Assembly: GCA_017161305.1 (NCBI GenBank)
Contig: CP031518.1
Span: 1,860,001 to 1,924,000, forward strand
Length of the DNA stretch: 64,000 nucleotides
Direction of reading: 5' to 3'
Origin: Treponema ruminis
GTDB lineage: Bacteria; Spirochaetota; Spirochaetia; Treponematales; Treponemataceae
Under the pieces are notes generated by a model. That model searched no databases and was not told the origin of the DNA. It worked only from the letters and a program-made list of their open reading frames with translations. Positions 18,251 to 27,891 of the stretch are shown in pieces; positions within the stretch are counted from its first letter, which is position 1; each line of letters begins with the position of its first letter. A program made the position numbers and the translations under genes.

Positions 18251-18341
18251 CTCTTAATCCTTAAAATCGTTTTAATATATGTTTCCGGATTTGAAAAGTT
18301 TTAAATTTAAGATAGATTAAATTTTTTTGAGCCATGAAAAC

Positions 18342-18370
18342 AAAAAAAAACGGGACCCGCGAAGTCCCGT
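18342..18370 (-). terminator. Terminator of parAB
   Basis: On the minus strand ACGGGAC pairs with GTCCCGT around a short TTCGCGG loop, followed by nine T. Confidence 0.85.
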
Positions 18371-18407
18371 AAAATTACTAAACTGCTAACCGCACATTGC
18401 TGATTAA

Positions 18408-19460
18408 TTAGTTATCTCCGCAAATCAAATAATAAATTCTGTTCAGGTCGTCTTTTGTGAAGAACTGGATTTCTACGCTGCCTCGCTCCATGTTTCCTTT
18501 GATCTGGACTTTTGTGCCCAGCTTTTCGATGAACTGCTGTTCCAATGCAAGGAGATTTGGGTCTTTGTTGGAATCTTTTGATTCTTTTGGCTTTTTGATG
18601 CCGTTTCCTGCCCCTTCGTTGAGGGAGCGGGCCATTTCTTCAGCTTCACGGACGCTCATTCCTGTGCCTATGATTTTGGCAAAGAGGATTCGCATGTCAG
18701 CCGGATCTTTCACAGAAAGAAGGGCTCTCGCATGGCCGGCCGTGATATGTCCCTGAACTAGGGAAGTGCGCATGTCTTCTGGCAATTTCAAAAGACGGAC
18801 TGCGTTTGCAACTGTCGAGCGGTTTTTGCCAACGCGGGCTGCGACCTGTTCCTGACTCAAACCAGAAATTTCCATGAGCTCGTAGTAAGCTTCGGCTTCT
18901 TCGATTGGATTTAAGTCCTCTCGCTGAATATTTTCGATAAGGGCGATTTCAAGCTTTTTCTGGTCAGAATATTTTCGTAACTGGACTGGAACTTCTGCGA
19001 GGTTTGCAATTTTTGCGGCTCGGGTTCGGCGTTCACCGGCAATAATATAGAAAGTGCCGTCGCCTGCGTCTTCAACCGTAATTGCCTGCAAGATTCCGTG
19101 CTCGCGGATTGACTCTGCAAGTTCGTTGAGGGCTTCTTCTTCAAACTCTTTTCGTGGCTGGTGAGGGTTCGGCTTGAGCAAATCAACGCTGAGCCAAAGC
19201 TGGCCGTTTTCATCGACGTTGATTCCTGCCGGCAATTTATGTTCGCCGCTCGCAACCTCATGAGAAATATTTCCGGCTTCGACCGCCTTTGTTACGGCCT
19301 GAGCCGCTGCCATTTGTTCTGCTGCAATATCCTGAGAATTTGCGGAAGCCTGCTCTGAATTCTGCTGAGGCTCATGGTTTGGCATAAAATCGTCTGCACT
19401 CAAACCTGCTTTGACCATGAGAGCGTCAACACCTGCTCCAAGACCGAATTTTTTAGCCAC
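18408..19460 (-). CDS. parB: Chromosome-partitioning protein ParB
   Basis: This is a 350-residue protein. After an acidic Gln/Ala-rich N-terminus of ~90 residues it has the ParB CTPase domain (PHQPRKEFEEEALNELAESI, the GERRTRAAK motif) and a helix-turn-helix parS-reading domain (GLSQEQVAARVGKNRSTVAN; GHITAGHARALL), ending in a dimerisation domain. It binds parS, slides as a CTP-dependent clamp and loads SMC. The start is the ATG at 19460, overlapping the parA stop by 8 nt, so parA-parB is a coupled operon ending in the terminator at 18342. Degenerate parS-like sites lie upstream of parA. Confidence 0.93.
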   Translation of the reverse strand: MAKKFGLGAGVDALMVKAGLSADDFMPNHEPQQNSEQASANSQDIAAEQMAAAQAVTKAVEAGNISHEVASGEHKLPAGINVDENGQLWLSVDLLKPNPHQPRKEFEEEALNELAESIREHGILQAITVEDAGDGTFYIIAGERRTRAAKIANLAEVPVQLRKYSDQKKLEIALIENIQREDLNPIEEAEAYYELMEISGLSQEQVAARVGKNRSTVANAVRLLKLPEDMRTSLVQGHITAGHARALLSVKDPADMRILFAKIIGTGMSVREAEEMARSLNEGAGNGIKKPKESKDSNKDPNLLALEQQFIEKLGTKVQIKGNMERGSVEIQFFTKDDLNRIYYLICGDN

Positions 19461-20223
19461 GACTGATTACCTCTTCTGCAAGTTTTTTGTAGCTTTTTGC
19501 ACCGACACAGTTTGGATCGTAAAGACAAATCGGCTGACCGTGAGAAGGTGCTTCTGAAAGGCGGATGTTTCGTGGAATAATCGTGTTGAAAACGAAATTC
19601 TTGAAATATGCCTGAACGTTTCTTACGACGTCCTGGGCAAGTCGTGTGCGGCTGTCATACATTGTAAAGAAAATGCCGCCGATAGTAAGATTTGGATTTG
19701 TTGTAGACTGAACCCTTTTGACAGTCTGCAGCAAAAGAGTGATTCCTTCCAGGGCAAAATATTCACACTGCATAGGAACAAGAACTGCATCAGCGGCCGT
19801 AAGACCGTTGGTAGTCAAAATTCCCAGTGAAGGAGGGCAGTCAATCAAAATAAAGTCATAAATGCTTTTGAGTGGTTCAAGAGTTTCTTTGAGGATGAAG
19901 TCGCGCTTTTCGACAGGAACTTTATCCGCATCAGCAAACTCAATGGCAGCACCGGCCAGGTCCTCGTCCGCACAGATTGCATCGAGGTTTGCCACTGCCG
20001 TATGTTTTATCGCTTTTTCTGCAAGCGAGTCATCGTCCATGAATTCGTAAATTGATGGCTTGTCTTTTGTGATTCCAACGCCTGTAGACATATTGCCCTG
20101 AGAGTCGAAATCGACGAGAAGAACTTTTTTGCCAAGCTCAGCCATGTAGGCACCAATATTAATAGCGGAAGTTGTTTTGCCAACGCCACCCTTCTGATTA
20201 ACAAAAACAAAAATCTTTCCCAT
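19453..20223 (-). CDS. parA: Chromosome-partitioning ATPase ParA (Soj)
   Basis: The 256-residue ATPase has the deviant Walker A KGGVGKTTSA, switch region VDFDSQGNMSTGVG, Walker B FILIDCPPSLG and the conserved C-terminal RNIRLSEAPSHGQPI. It lacks the N-terminal DNA-binding extension of plasmid type-Ia ParA, as expected for a chromosomal Soj. It forms nucleotide-dependent gradients on DNA that position ParB-bound origins. An A/T-rich TATAAT-like region lies immediately upstream and no Shine-Dalgarno is seen. Confidence 0.94.
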   Translation of the reverse strand: MGKIFVFVNQKGGVGKTTSAINIGAYMAELGKKVLLVDFDSQGNMSTGVGITKDKPSIYEFMDDDSLAEKAIKHTAVANLDAICADEDLAGAAIEFADADKVPVEKRDFILKETLEPLKSIYDFILIDCPPSLGILTTNGLTAADAVLVPMQCEYFALEGITLLLQTVKRVQSTTNPNLTIGGIFFTMYDSRTRLAQDVVRNVQAYFKNFVFNTIIPRNIRLSEAPSHGQPICLYDPNCVGAKSYKKLAEEVISRG

Positions 20224-20261
20224 ATATTTATATTATCGCATTTTTAAATTAAAATATATAG

Positions 20262-20290
20262 TGTTTCGTGAAACATTTTAAAGTTTCACG
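20262..20290. promoter_or_regulatory. Degenerate parS-like sites upstream of parA
   Basis: TGTTTCGTGAAACA (20262-20275) equals the canonical 16-bp parS TGTTTCACGTGAAACA with two central bases missing. Eight bases on, GTTTCACG (20283-20290) is a parS half-site and forms a perfect 8-bp inverted repeat with CGTGAAAC (20267-20274). The location between parA and the divergent methyltransferase suits ParB-mediated autoregulation. Confidence 0.5.
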
Positions 20291-20324
20291 GGGCGCAATG
20301 CAAGCAAAGCAAGAGAGGATTTTT

Positions 20325-21545
20325 ATGATTTTATCTGCCACATTTTCAAAACCTGTCAAAAACATTTCTGAAATCTTGGGCGAGGATTACATCCGCGTAA
20401 AAATCAAGCTGCTCACGGCTTCTCTTGCCGCCTCAAAGAACGAAAATTACTTCGCGGAGTTTTACACGGCAAAGCAAGTCTTTCACAAAAAAATGAGCGA
20501 GGCTGAGCTTAACGAATTTATCGCCGCTCATGCAGGCTCGACTTTCAAAAATTGCGTCCAGCGTACGGAATCCGAGGAAATCACGATTCTTGCAAACAAA
20601 AAGGGAAAGAAGACTGAAATTAGAAAACCAATAAAAGAATCCACAGATTTACACAGATTAACACAGATTAGTAATGTTTCTTCGGGAAATATTTCTTCTG
20701 TGGAGGTAGGTGCTAACAAAATCAAGAAATACCTTCTTGCGGAAGGCTCGCCGGTTCCATTCCTTGTACACCTGGGCGTAATGACGGCTGAGGGAAAAGT
20801 CGTTAAGGCTAAGTATGACAAGTTCCGCCAGATTAACCGCTTTCTTGAAATGCTGGACGATGTTCTGGATGATGTAATCCGGCTGCGAGAGGGCGAGAAA
20901 AATCCTATTTCAGAAGATTCGCCGCTCAATATCGTGGATTTTGGTTCGGGAAAGAGCTACCTCACTTTTGCTGTGCAGTATTATCTTACTCAGGTCAAAA
21001 AAATCCCGGCTCAAATCTTCGGCCTCGACCTCAAAAAAGACGTAATCGCCTACTGCAACACTCTGGCTCAAAAACTGGAACTCAAGAATCTTTCATTTGC
21101 GGTGGGGGACATCGCATCTTTCGGCGAGGAAAAGCATCCTGACATAATCGTAACCCTGCACGCCTGCGATACTGCCACCGACTACGCCTTGGACTACGCA
21201 ATCCGCCGCAAGGCAAAGTCAATCCTCTCAGTCCCCTGCTGCCAGCACGAAATCAACAGCCAGCTTTCTTCAAAATCTGTAGAGACTGATTCTCCTTTTG
21301 CACCGCTTTTGAAATACGGCCTTATTAAAGAACGCTTTTCTGCCCTTGTAACCGACGCCATCCGGGCTGAACTTTTGGAAAGCAAGGGCTACAAGGTGCA
21401 GATACTGGAATTTATAGAAGAAAGTGCCACTCCAAAGAACCTGCTGATCCGCGCAGTCCGTAACAGGCAGGAAACTTCTGATTTTAAAAGCCCCCTGCTT
21501 GAAACTTTGGGAGCAAGGCAAACCTTAGCCGGCCTATCTGATTAA
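20325..21545 (+). CDS. SAM-dependent methyltransferase (class I)
   Basis: The 406-residue protein has an N-terminal ~170-residue domain of unknown role and a class I methyltransferase fold: motif I VDFGSGKSYLTFAV, acidic motif II IFGLDLKKDV, AVGDIASF and motif IV-like VTLHACDTATDYAL, then SVPCCQHE. This pattern (HACD, PCCQHE) is that of Methyltransf_32-like proteins; the substrate, possibly RNA, is not known. I choose ATG 20325, with AGAGAGG 5-6 nt before it; an in-frame GTG at 20268 lies within the parS-like site. An in-frame ACAGATT-type repeat inserts about 11 residues (TDLHRLTQIS) near residue 105. Its stop overlaps the convergent sirtuin stop. Confidence 0.8.
   Translation: MILSATFSKPVKNISEILGEDYIRVKIKLLTASLAASKNENYFAEFYTAKQVFHKKMSEAELNEFIAAHAGSTFKNCVQRTESEEITILANKKGKKTEIRKPIKESTDLHRLTQISNVSSGNISSVEVGANKIKKYLLAEGSPVPFLVHLGVMTAEGKVVKAKYDKFRQINRFLEMLDDVLDDVIRLREGEKNPISEDSPLNIVDFGSGKSYLTFAVQYYLTQVKKIPAQIFGLDLKKDVIAYCNTLAQKLELKNLSFAVGDIASFGEEKHPDIIVTLHACDTATDYALDYAIRRKAKSILSVPCCQHEINSQLSSKSVETDSPFAPLLKYGLIKERFSALVTDAIRAELLESKGYKVQILEFIEESATPKNLLIRAVRNRQETSDFKSPLLETLGARQTLAGLSD
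20638..20672 (+). repeat. ACAGATT triple repeat inside the methyltransferase gene
   Basis: CCACAGATTTACACAGATTA followed by ACACAGATTAG gives three spaced copies of ACAGATT, in frame with the gene and encoding STDLHRLTQIS. The same phrase is familiar as a dispersed intergenic repeat in many unrelated bacteria (from memory). Confidence 0.6.
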
Positions 21546-22279
21546 TTCACTTTAATCTGCTCGAAGACCTTGCCCAGCGAATCGTGAATGACCAGGTCGG
21601 CATTTGCGTCCGCAGTTGTCGCTGTTTTGTTAATCAGAACGATGTTGTTTCCGCGGAAGTAGCGGATAAGTCCGGCCGCAGGATAAACAATCAGCGAAGT
21701 GCCGCCAATAATCAGTGTGTCCGCATTTGCAATCGCATCTACGGCACCGTTAATGACATCATCATTGAGGCTTTCCTCGTAAAGAACTACGTCCGGTTTT
21801 ACAAGTCCGCCGCATCCACAACGGGGGAGAGTGTCTTGCGAGTTTTCACTTGCTGCGATAAAATCTATATCGTAACTCTTTTTACATTTCATGCAGAAGT
21901 TTCGGAGAGTGCTTCCATGAAGTTCGTAAACAGTTTTGCTTCCGGCCAACTGGTGCAGGCCGTCGATATTTTGTGTGACAACAGCACTTAGTTTGCCAGC
22001 CGCTTCAAGTTCAGCAAGCTTGTAGTGGGTGATATTCGGTTTTACGTCCTTTATAATCAGTTTTTTACGATAAAATCTGTAAAATTCTTTTGGGTTGCGA
22101 TCAAAGAATGATCTGGAAATAATTGTTTCCGGCGGATATTTCCATTCCTGCCGGTACAAGCCGTCCTGACTTCTGAAATCCGGGATGCCGCTTTCGGTAG
22201 ATACTCCTGCACCGCCAAAAAACACGATGCGATGAGATTCATCAATTATTTCCTGAAGTCTAGAAATCTTGTCATTCAT
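21542..22279 (-). CDS. Sirtuin-type NAD-dependent protein deacylase
   Basis: The 245-residue protein has Sir2 signatures in order: FFGGAGVSTESGIPDFRS (NAD pocket), TQNIDGLHQLAG, catalytic His in YELHGS, the zinc site CMKCKK with later RCGCGG (two CxxC/CxC pairs), KPDVVLYEE and GGTSLIVYPAAG. It removes acyl groups from lysines using NAD, producing O-acyl-ADP-ribose. I take ATG 22279 (MNDKISRLQE) with AGGGGG upstream; the ATG at 22300 is an alternative. It is convergent with the methyltransferase, the stops overlapping by four bases at TTAA. Confidence 0.92.
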   Translation of the reverse strand: MNDKISRLQEIIDESHRIVFFGGAGVSTESGIPDFRSQDGLYRQEWKYPPETIISRSFFDRNPKEFYRFYRKKLIIKDVKPNITHYKLAELEAAGKLSAVVTQNIDGLHQLAGSKTVYELHGSTLRNFCMKCKKSYDIDFIAASENSQDTLPRCGCGGLVKPDVVLYEESLNDDVINGAVDAIANADTLIIGGTSLIVYPAAGLIRYFRGNNIVLINKTATTADANADLVIHDSLGKVFEQIKVN

Positions 22280-22461
22280 TGTATTGCCCCCTTCTGACAT
22301 TTAAAACTCTATTGAATTAATTTAAAGAAAATGGAGTTTTTTGCCGATTTTATAAACAGGAATCTTGTGAAATTTTAAAAAAAATTTTTATAGAATTTGC
22401 TTTAAATTTCCACATGCTTTAACATTTAAGAGATTACAAAAAAGAATAAGGATAGTAAAGT

Positions 22462-25400
22462 ATGAAATTAAGCCTTAAGAAAAGCATTTTTTGTTTGATT
22501 TTGGGGGCTAGCTGTTTTTCTGCATTTACTCTTGGCAAACGCGATGCAGAATACCGTGATGTCGAAGAAATGGACAGCTGGCAGGAAACTTTCGACATAA
22601 ATGAAAAGAAAGAAGGAAAGTACAATATCTATGTTGAAGCAAAGGATAAGGGCGGCAACACAGAAATCGCAGGTCCTTATAACCTCTTCATCGATCCGGA
22701 TTCTGACTATGCAATTTCCGGAATTACAAACCCTATCAACAACATGCGCGTTCCTGGCAACCTCAACATTGTCGGTACTTGTGTTGATGATGACGGCGTT
22801 GCTGAAGTCTGGCTTATTCTTGACGGCGGAGAGCCTGTAAAAGCCGAAGGTAAGGAATTCTGGTCATATTATCTCGATACTAATGAACTTGCAGAAGGCC
22901 CTCATACAATCGAAGTCTGGGGCGTTGATATTAACGGTCTTTCTTCTCAGGAAAAGCCAAAGAAAAAGGCTTTCGTAACATGGAACCTTGACCGCCGAAA
23001 GCCAGTCACAACTGTAACGAATCATGCTCTTGGTGAGCTCGTTTCTGGCAAAATCAGTCTCAAAGGTGATGTAACCGACGGTAACGGAATCAAAGCTCTT
23101 TACTATTCTCTTGATAACGGTGAGACATATCTCGAAACAAAAATTTCTGAGTACAAAACTCGTGACGGCGCAACATTTGATGTTCCTATCGATACTCGAA
23201 TCGCAAAAGACGGTCCTGCAATCCTCTGGTTCAAGGCTGTTGATAAAATGGGCTCTATCGGTGTTTCTTCATTCCTTTATTTCGTTGATAACACCAAACC
23301 AGACGTAAAAATCATTTCACCTGCTGAGGACGAAGTTTGCAACGGTAAATTCGTTGTAGCCGGTTTCGCAAAAGATAAGGTCGGTATCCACAAGCTCTCT
23401 TGGTCATTCAATGGCGAGAGCGAAGATTTCGAGCTTATTCCTGGTAACCCATACTGGAGCAAGGAAATCAATACAATCGGCATGAACGTCAAATCTGTTG
23501 ATTTCACTGTAACTGCCGTTGATACTGCCGGTAACGTTGTTGTCCTCAAAAAGACAATTCCAATCAATCAGGAATCAGACAAGCCAGTAGTAACAATTCA
23601 GAATCCTGCAGAAGGCTCAGTCCTCACTGGTGCTGCTGACACTCTCTTTGTCCGCGGTATCGTAGCTGATGATGACGGAGTTGCTTCTATTGAATACAGC
23701 CTTGACGGCGCAGAACCTGTAACTCTTGAGTCTCAGGGCGTCTTCTGTGCTCAGATTGAAAACGAGGCTCTTCCTGCTGGCCTCCACAAAATCACTGTAA
23801 CTGCAACTGATATTTATGGTGTACGGGGCAATCCTGTAACGGCAACATTCACTTCAATGGGCCCGAAAATCAGCTTCGCAACTCCAAAAATCGGTGCTGA
23901 GGATGTAACAAACGGTCTTCTGGTTCACCCGGAATCAAATCCTGTTTATGAAGTTTCGGCAACATGTCCTGCCGGAATCGCTTCTTACAGCTATAAAATT
24001 GAATCAGGTTTCGATGACGTCTTTACTTCAGAAGAATTCACTCCAAAAGCACCGGAAAAATCTATTTCCGTAAAGATTCCGCTTTCAAACGCTCCTTGGG
24101 GCCTTGTTCAGATTACGGTTTCTGCAACTGATATTTATGACCGCACTGTTGAGAAAAAGTCCCTCATCAATATCAAGGATTTGACTTACATCCATGAGGA
24201 TTTGCTTGATGCTCCTCTGGCTGACAAACTTATCGAAGGTTCGGACAATTCAGGCGTTGCCGTTGACATCGTCAGCATTAACGGCGAGGAATACAAGGCC
24301 GGCATGAACGTCCAGATTCCTTATGGCAAGTCAACTGACCCTGTCGTAGCCGTATTCAACGTTGAGACTGCTGAAAAATCAGTTTCTGTAAACTACTTGA
24401 TTGAAGGTGATGCCGAAATCGGTGGTGATGCTCAGCAGACAGGCAAAGCTGTTCTCGTAGACGGTCAGTATGTCGTAAAACTTGAAAATCTTCCTTCTCG
24501 CGTAACAACTTTGACTGTAAAGGCAATAGCCGGCAAAGTTGCTTCGGGCAGCAGCAAAGTTACATTCTGCGTAGTTCGCCCGGAGCCAGAGAAGAAGAGC
24601 AGCTGGAAGACTGGTGAAGTAATCTGGATTCCAAATGAAAACGCAGTCTACAGCAATGACGTAAATGCTTATGTAATCGAATCAGACAAAGAATTTACAG
24701 GCTATGCAAATATTTCAGGTCCTGTAAGTGCAAGCGTTTCTTCAAACGCAATTGAGCTTGCAAACGAAGGCAAATCAATTGAAATCAAGGCGCTCAAAGA
24801 CGGCACTTACAAGAACGTAGCTGTTACCGCAAAAGACGGCAGCGGCAAATCATTCACTTCTCCTCTCGTAAATCTTGTTGTTGATACAGAGGCTCCAAAG
24901 GTTGAGATTGTATCTCCTGCAAATCACCTCTGGGTACAGGAAGGAACAAGTATCACGGCAAATGTTACTGATGCCAATGGAATCGCAAAAGTCGAGTATT
25001 CTACAGACGGCGGTGAGTCATGGGCAGAAATGAAGGCCAGCGGAAGCCAGTACACGGCAAACGTCGGCGTCAAGAACCGTGATGACGGACTTATCGGAAT
25101 CGATGTCCGCGCTACAGACACAACAGGCAAATCAACAGTACGCTCTGTCGCAATTCATAAAGATTCAACAGCTCCGGAGGTTGAAGTCCTTCTCCCTGGT
25201 CCTGATGACATCGTAAACGGTGACAACCTCATTGCATTCAAGGTAAAGGATAACGGACGACTCGACAAAGTCCTCTACTTCCCGCCTGCTGCAAAGGGAA
25301 CAACTCCGACACCGTCAGACATTCCACTTGCTCCGCTTGTCACAACCCACATCGGTACAAAAGATAAGCCTATCGATGATTTGATGTCTTTCAAGTTCGT

Positions 25401-27666
25401 CGATGCAATTGGAAACACAACTGAAATCAAGCAGTGGAACTTCATCATTGACAACGTAAGCGACCTGCCAATCGCAGAAGTCCATGTTCCGGAAGAAAAT
25501 GCCGTAATCACCCGTGACTTCGAATTCTCAGGCGTTATCTATGATGATGATGGAATCACAAAGGACGAGCTGGGTGAAGTCATTGCCGGTCCAAAGATTT
25601 TCTACAAATTCGACAATGGCCGCTATGAGGCACTTGATCAGATTGGAACAAGCTTCATCATTCCGAAGAAACTCACTGACTTCACTGATAACGAGCACTC
25701 AATCACAATTTACGCAGAAGACATTAACGGCGTAAAAGGTCCTGAGTTCACACGCAACTTCCGCATTTCTCTTGAAGAGCCGAAGGGCGCTGTCCTCACA
25801 CCACCAATCAGCGAAACTGTAAAACAGACAGTCAAAATGACTGGTATCGCAACTGATAAAAACGGTATCAAGGCAGTTTACATTTCTGTAGATAACGGAA
25901 ACTCATTCAACGAGGCTGTCGGCAACTTCGGTCACGAAATGACTCAGTGTAACTGGAGCTACGAGCTCGACACCCGTGTAATCGAAGACGGTACACACGT
26001 TGTCTTCATGAAGGTCGTTGACTGGTACGGAATCGAGGGCTTGTATTCTTCTTTGATCAACATTGATAACACGCCTCCAAAAATCGAGCTCATGCTTCCA
26101 TTGGATGACTCAAAGACTACCGGCATGGTATTCCTCTCAGGTCAGACAATCGATAACATCAACCTTACAAAACTCTTCATTACAATCCGTTCACTTGACG
26201 GCAAGGTTGTAAACTCTAAGCTGGCACGCACAGACTTGAAGCCTGATGAAATCATCACTCAGGCAATGGACATCACAAACCTTGAGGACGGATTCTATAA
26301 CATCGAGCTTACAGGTGTTGATGCCGCAGAAAACATCACCCGCGTCAGCCGAAACATCCAGCTCAACAAAAAGGCTCCAAAGGCTAAAGTTGACTTGCTC
26401 TATCCTCTCAACGGTGAATTCGTCCAGGGCGTATTCAACATCTATGGTACTGCAGTCAGCGAGACAGACATCCAGAGCCTCACTCTCTTCGTAGATGGAA
26501 ATTCTGTTGCAGAGACAGAACTCAGCGAGAGCGGATTCTTCAAATATACACTTGATCAGACAATGATTCAGGAAGGCCAGCACACAATTCGTGTCGAGGC
26601 TTACCTTGCAGACAATTCAAAGATTGTTTCTAATACCCAGTACCTCAACTACAGTGCTGTAGGTCCGTGGATCACAATTGACAACTTCACTTACGGTGAC
26701 TTCGCATTCGACCGACCTTACATCATTGGTAACTCTGGTTACTCTTATGATGAAGATGAGGTTGTCCGTGCAAACGCAAAGGGTGCTCCAAAAGAACTCA
26801 AGGAAGCAGTTGCTGCAAAAGTTGTAGACAAGGTTGAGCTTTCTTTGGACAACGGTAAGACATTCAAAAAGCTTTCTTCAAGCGGCAAATGGCGATTCCG
26901 TGTTGAAAACGAGGATATTGCAGAAGGCTACCACTTCCTGCTCGTTCGTGCCACAATGAAGAACGGTGAGATTGCAGTTACACGCTGTATCGTTCAGGTT
27001 GATAGCACTAAACCTACAATCAAGCTCATTTCTCCGGGTGCCGGCGGTCATTACAACCAGCAGATGGAATTCTCTGGTCTCGCAAAAGACGATATCGCAC
27101 TCAAGAGCCTCACTCTTGCATTGCGAAGCGGTGACAAGGCTATGTACGAAATCCCAGGCTTCATCCAGGGATTGTACTTCGACTGGCAGTTCTGGGGAGC
27201 AACATTGTTCAACGTTGGTGCAGGTCTTACATTCTTTGATGACAACGTTAAGCTTCAGGTTCAGTGGGGACAGTTCACTCAGCAACAGCGTGACCTGTTC
27301 GACCAGTCAAACATGCGTTATGGTGGCGACAATGTATTGGGTGTCAAACTTTTGGCAAACGTTTACTATATGCCGTTCAGATACTACTTTGGTCCAGACT
27401 GGGAATGGCTCAGTTTGAATGTTGCGGTCGGTGCTAACTTCACGCGATTCAACGAATCCGGCTCAGGAAAGGCTCAGATTCTTTCTGCAGGTCTCTTCCA
27501 GCTGGAATTCCCGCGAGTCACCTTCTCTAGACAGAAGATGTTCAGAACAATCGCATTCTACACCGAAGGTCAGCTTTGGTTCATCCCAACCGATGTTTCT
27601 TCGGAAGAAGATATCAAGAGTCTTGTTCCACAGATTTCATTCGGTTTGCGTGTGAACGTATTCTAA
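22462..27666 (+). CDS. Giant Ig-like surface protein with C-terminal outer-membrane beta-barrel
   Basis: The 1734-residue protein starts with a signal peptide (MKLSLKKSIFCLILGASC). It then has at least a dozen Ig-like beta-sandwich units of ~90-100 residues. Their recurring phrases are PxVxIxxPxxGxxVxG, a strand with DDDGVAxVEYSLDGG, and IDNTxP, for example at PVVTIQNPAEGSVLTGAAD and PKVEIVSPANHLWVQEG. The last ~175 residues differ: alternating aromatic strands (FIQGLYFDWQFWGATLFNVG, LANVYYMPFRYYFGPDWEWL, FGLRVNVF) end in Phe, the signature of proteins inserted by BamA. I infer a barrel anchor displaying or linking the Ig stalk. A Shine-Dalgarno AAGGA precedes the ATG. It is followed by a hairpin and then a second giant Ig protein. 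Roles in adhesion or envelope structure are guesses. Confidence 0.8.
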   Translation: MKLSLKKSIFCLILGASCFSAFTLGKRDAEYRDVEEMDSWQETFDINEKKEGKYNIYVEAKDKGGNTEIAGPYNLFIDPDSDYAISGITNPINNMRVPGNLNIVGTCVDDDGVAEVWLILDGGEPVKAEGKEFWSYYLDTNELAEGPHTIEVWGVDINGLSSQEKPKKKAFVTWNLDRRKPVTTVTNHALGELVSGKISLKGDVTDGNGIKALYYSLDNGETYLETKISEYKTRDGATFDVPIDTRIAKDGPAILWFKAVDKMGSIGVSSFLYFVDNTKPDVKIISPAEDEVCNGKFVVAGFAKDKVGIHKLSWSFNGESEDFELIPGNPYWSKEINTIGMNVKSVDFTVTAVDTAGNVVVLKKTIPINQESDKPVVTIQNPAEGSVLTGAADTLFVRGIVADDDGVASIEYSLDGAEPVTLESQGVFCAQIENEALPAGLHKITVTATDIYGVRGNPVTATFTSMGPKISFATPKIGAEDVTNGLLVHPESNPVYEVSATCPAGIASYSYKIESGFDDVFTSEEFTPKAPEKSISVKIPLSNAPWGLVQITVSATDIYDRTVEKKSLINIKDLTYIHEDLLDAPLADKLIEGSDNSGVAVDIVSINGEEYKAGMNVQIPYGKSTDPVVAVFNVETAEKSVSVNYLIEGDAEIGGDAQQTGKAVLVDGQYVVKLENLPSRVTTLTVKAIAGKVASGSSKVTFCVVRPEPEKKSSWKTGEVIWIPNENAVYSNDVNAYVIESDKEFTGYANISGPVSASVSSNAIELANEGKSIEIKALKDGTYKNVAVTAKDGSGKSFTSPLVNLVVDTEAPKVEIVSPANHLWVQEGTSITANVTDANGIAKVEYSTDGGESWAEMKASGSQYTANVGVKNRDDGLIGIDVRATDTTGKSTVRSVAIHKDSTAPEVEVLLPGPDDIVNGDNLIAFKVKDNGRLDKVLYFPPAAKGTTPTPSDIPLAPLVTTHIGTKDKPIDDLMSFKFVDAIGNTTEIKQWNFIIDNVSDLPIAEVHVPEENAVITRDFEFSGVIYDDDGITKDELGEVIAGPKIFYKFDNGRYEALDQIGTSFIIPKKLTDFTDNEHSITIYAEDINGVKGPEFTRNFRISLEEPKGAVLTPPISETVKQTVKMTGIATDKNGIKAVYISVDNGNSFNEAVGNFGHEMTQCNWSYELDTRVIEDGTHVVFMKVVDWYGIEGLYSSLINIDNTPPKIELMLPLDDSKTTGMVFLSGQTIDNINLTKLFITIRSLDGKVVNSKLARTDLKPDEIITQAMDITNLEDGFYNIELTGVDAAENITRVSRNIQLNKKAPKAKVDLLYPLNGEFVQGVFNIYGTAVSETDIQSLTLFVDGNSVAETELSESGFFKYTLDQTMIQEGQHTIRVEAYLADNSKIVSNTQYLNYSAVGPWITIDNFTYGDFAFDRPYIIGNSGYSYDEDEVVRANAKGAPKELKEAVAAKVVDKVELSLDNGKTFKKLSSSGKWRFRVENEDIAEGYHFLLVRATMKNGEIAVTRCIVQVDSTKPTIKLISPGAGGHYNQQMEFSGLAKDDIALKSLTLALRSGDKAMYEIPGFIQGLYFDWQFWGATLFNVGAGLTFFDDNVKLQVQWGQFTQQQRDLFDQSNMRYGGDNVLGVKLLANVYYMPFRYYFGPDWEWLSLNVAVGANFTRFNESGSGKAQILSAGLFQLEFPRVTFSRQKMFRTIAFYTEGQLWFIPTDVSSEEDIKSLVPQISFGLRVNVF

Positions 27667-27708
27667 TCAGTAAAAAAAACAATTACAGGTCAGGAACTGT
27701 TTAAGGCA

Positions 27709-27774
27709 GGGCCCCTGAAAGCCAGTCGAAGAATTTATTGCTGCTAATTACTTCGTCTGGCTTTTAGCCTTGTT
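27709..27774 (+). terminator. Hairpin between the two giant genes
   Basis: AAAGCCAG-T-CGAAG (27718-27731) pairs with CTTCG-T-CTGGCTTTT (27751-27765), and outer AAGGC pairs with GCCTT. There is no clean T-run beyond TTTTAGCC, so it may be a weak terminator or processing hairpin. Confidence 0.5.
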
Positions 27775-27891
27775 TAAAACAGCCACAAGTCGGGTCAAAT
27801 TATCTTAAAATCCTTAAAATAATTTGAAAATCTCCAAAATCTCTAATTTAATCTATTACGAAAAGGTTTTCGCTGTAAAAAAGGGGAAATT

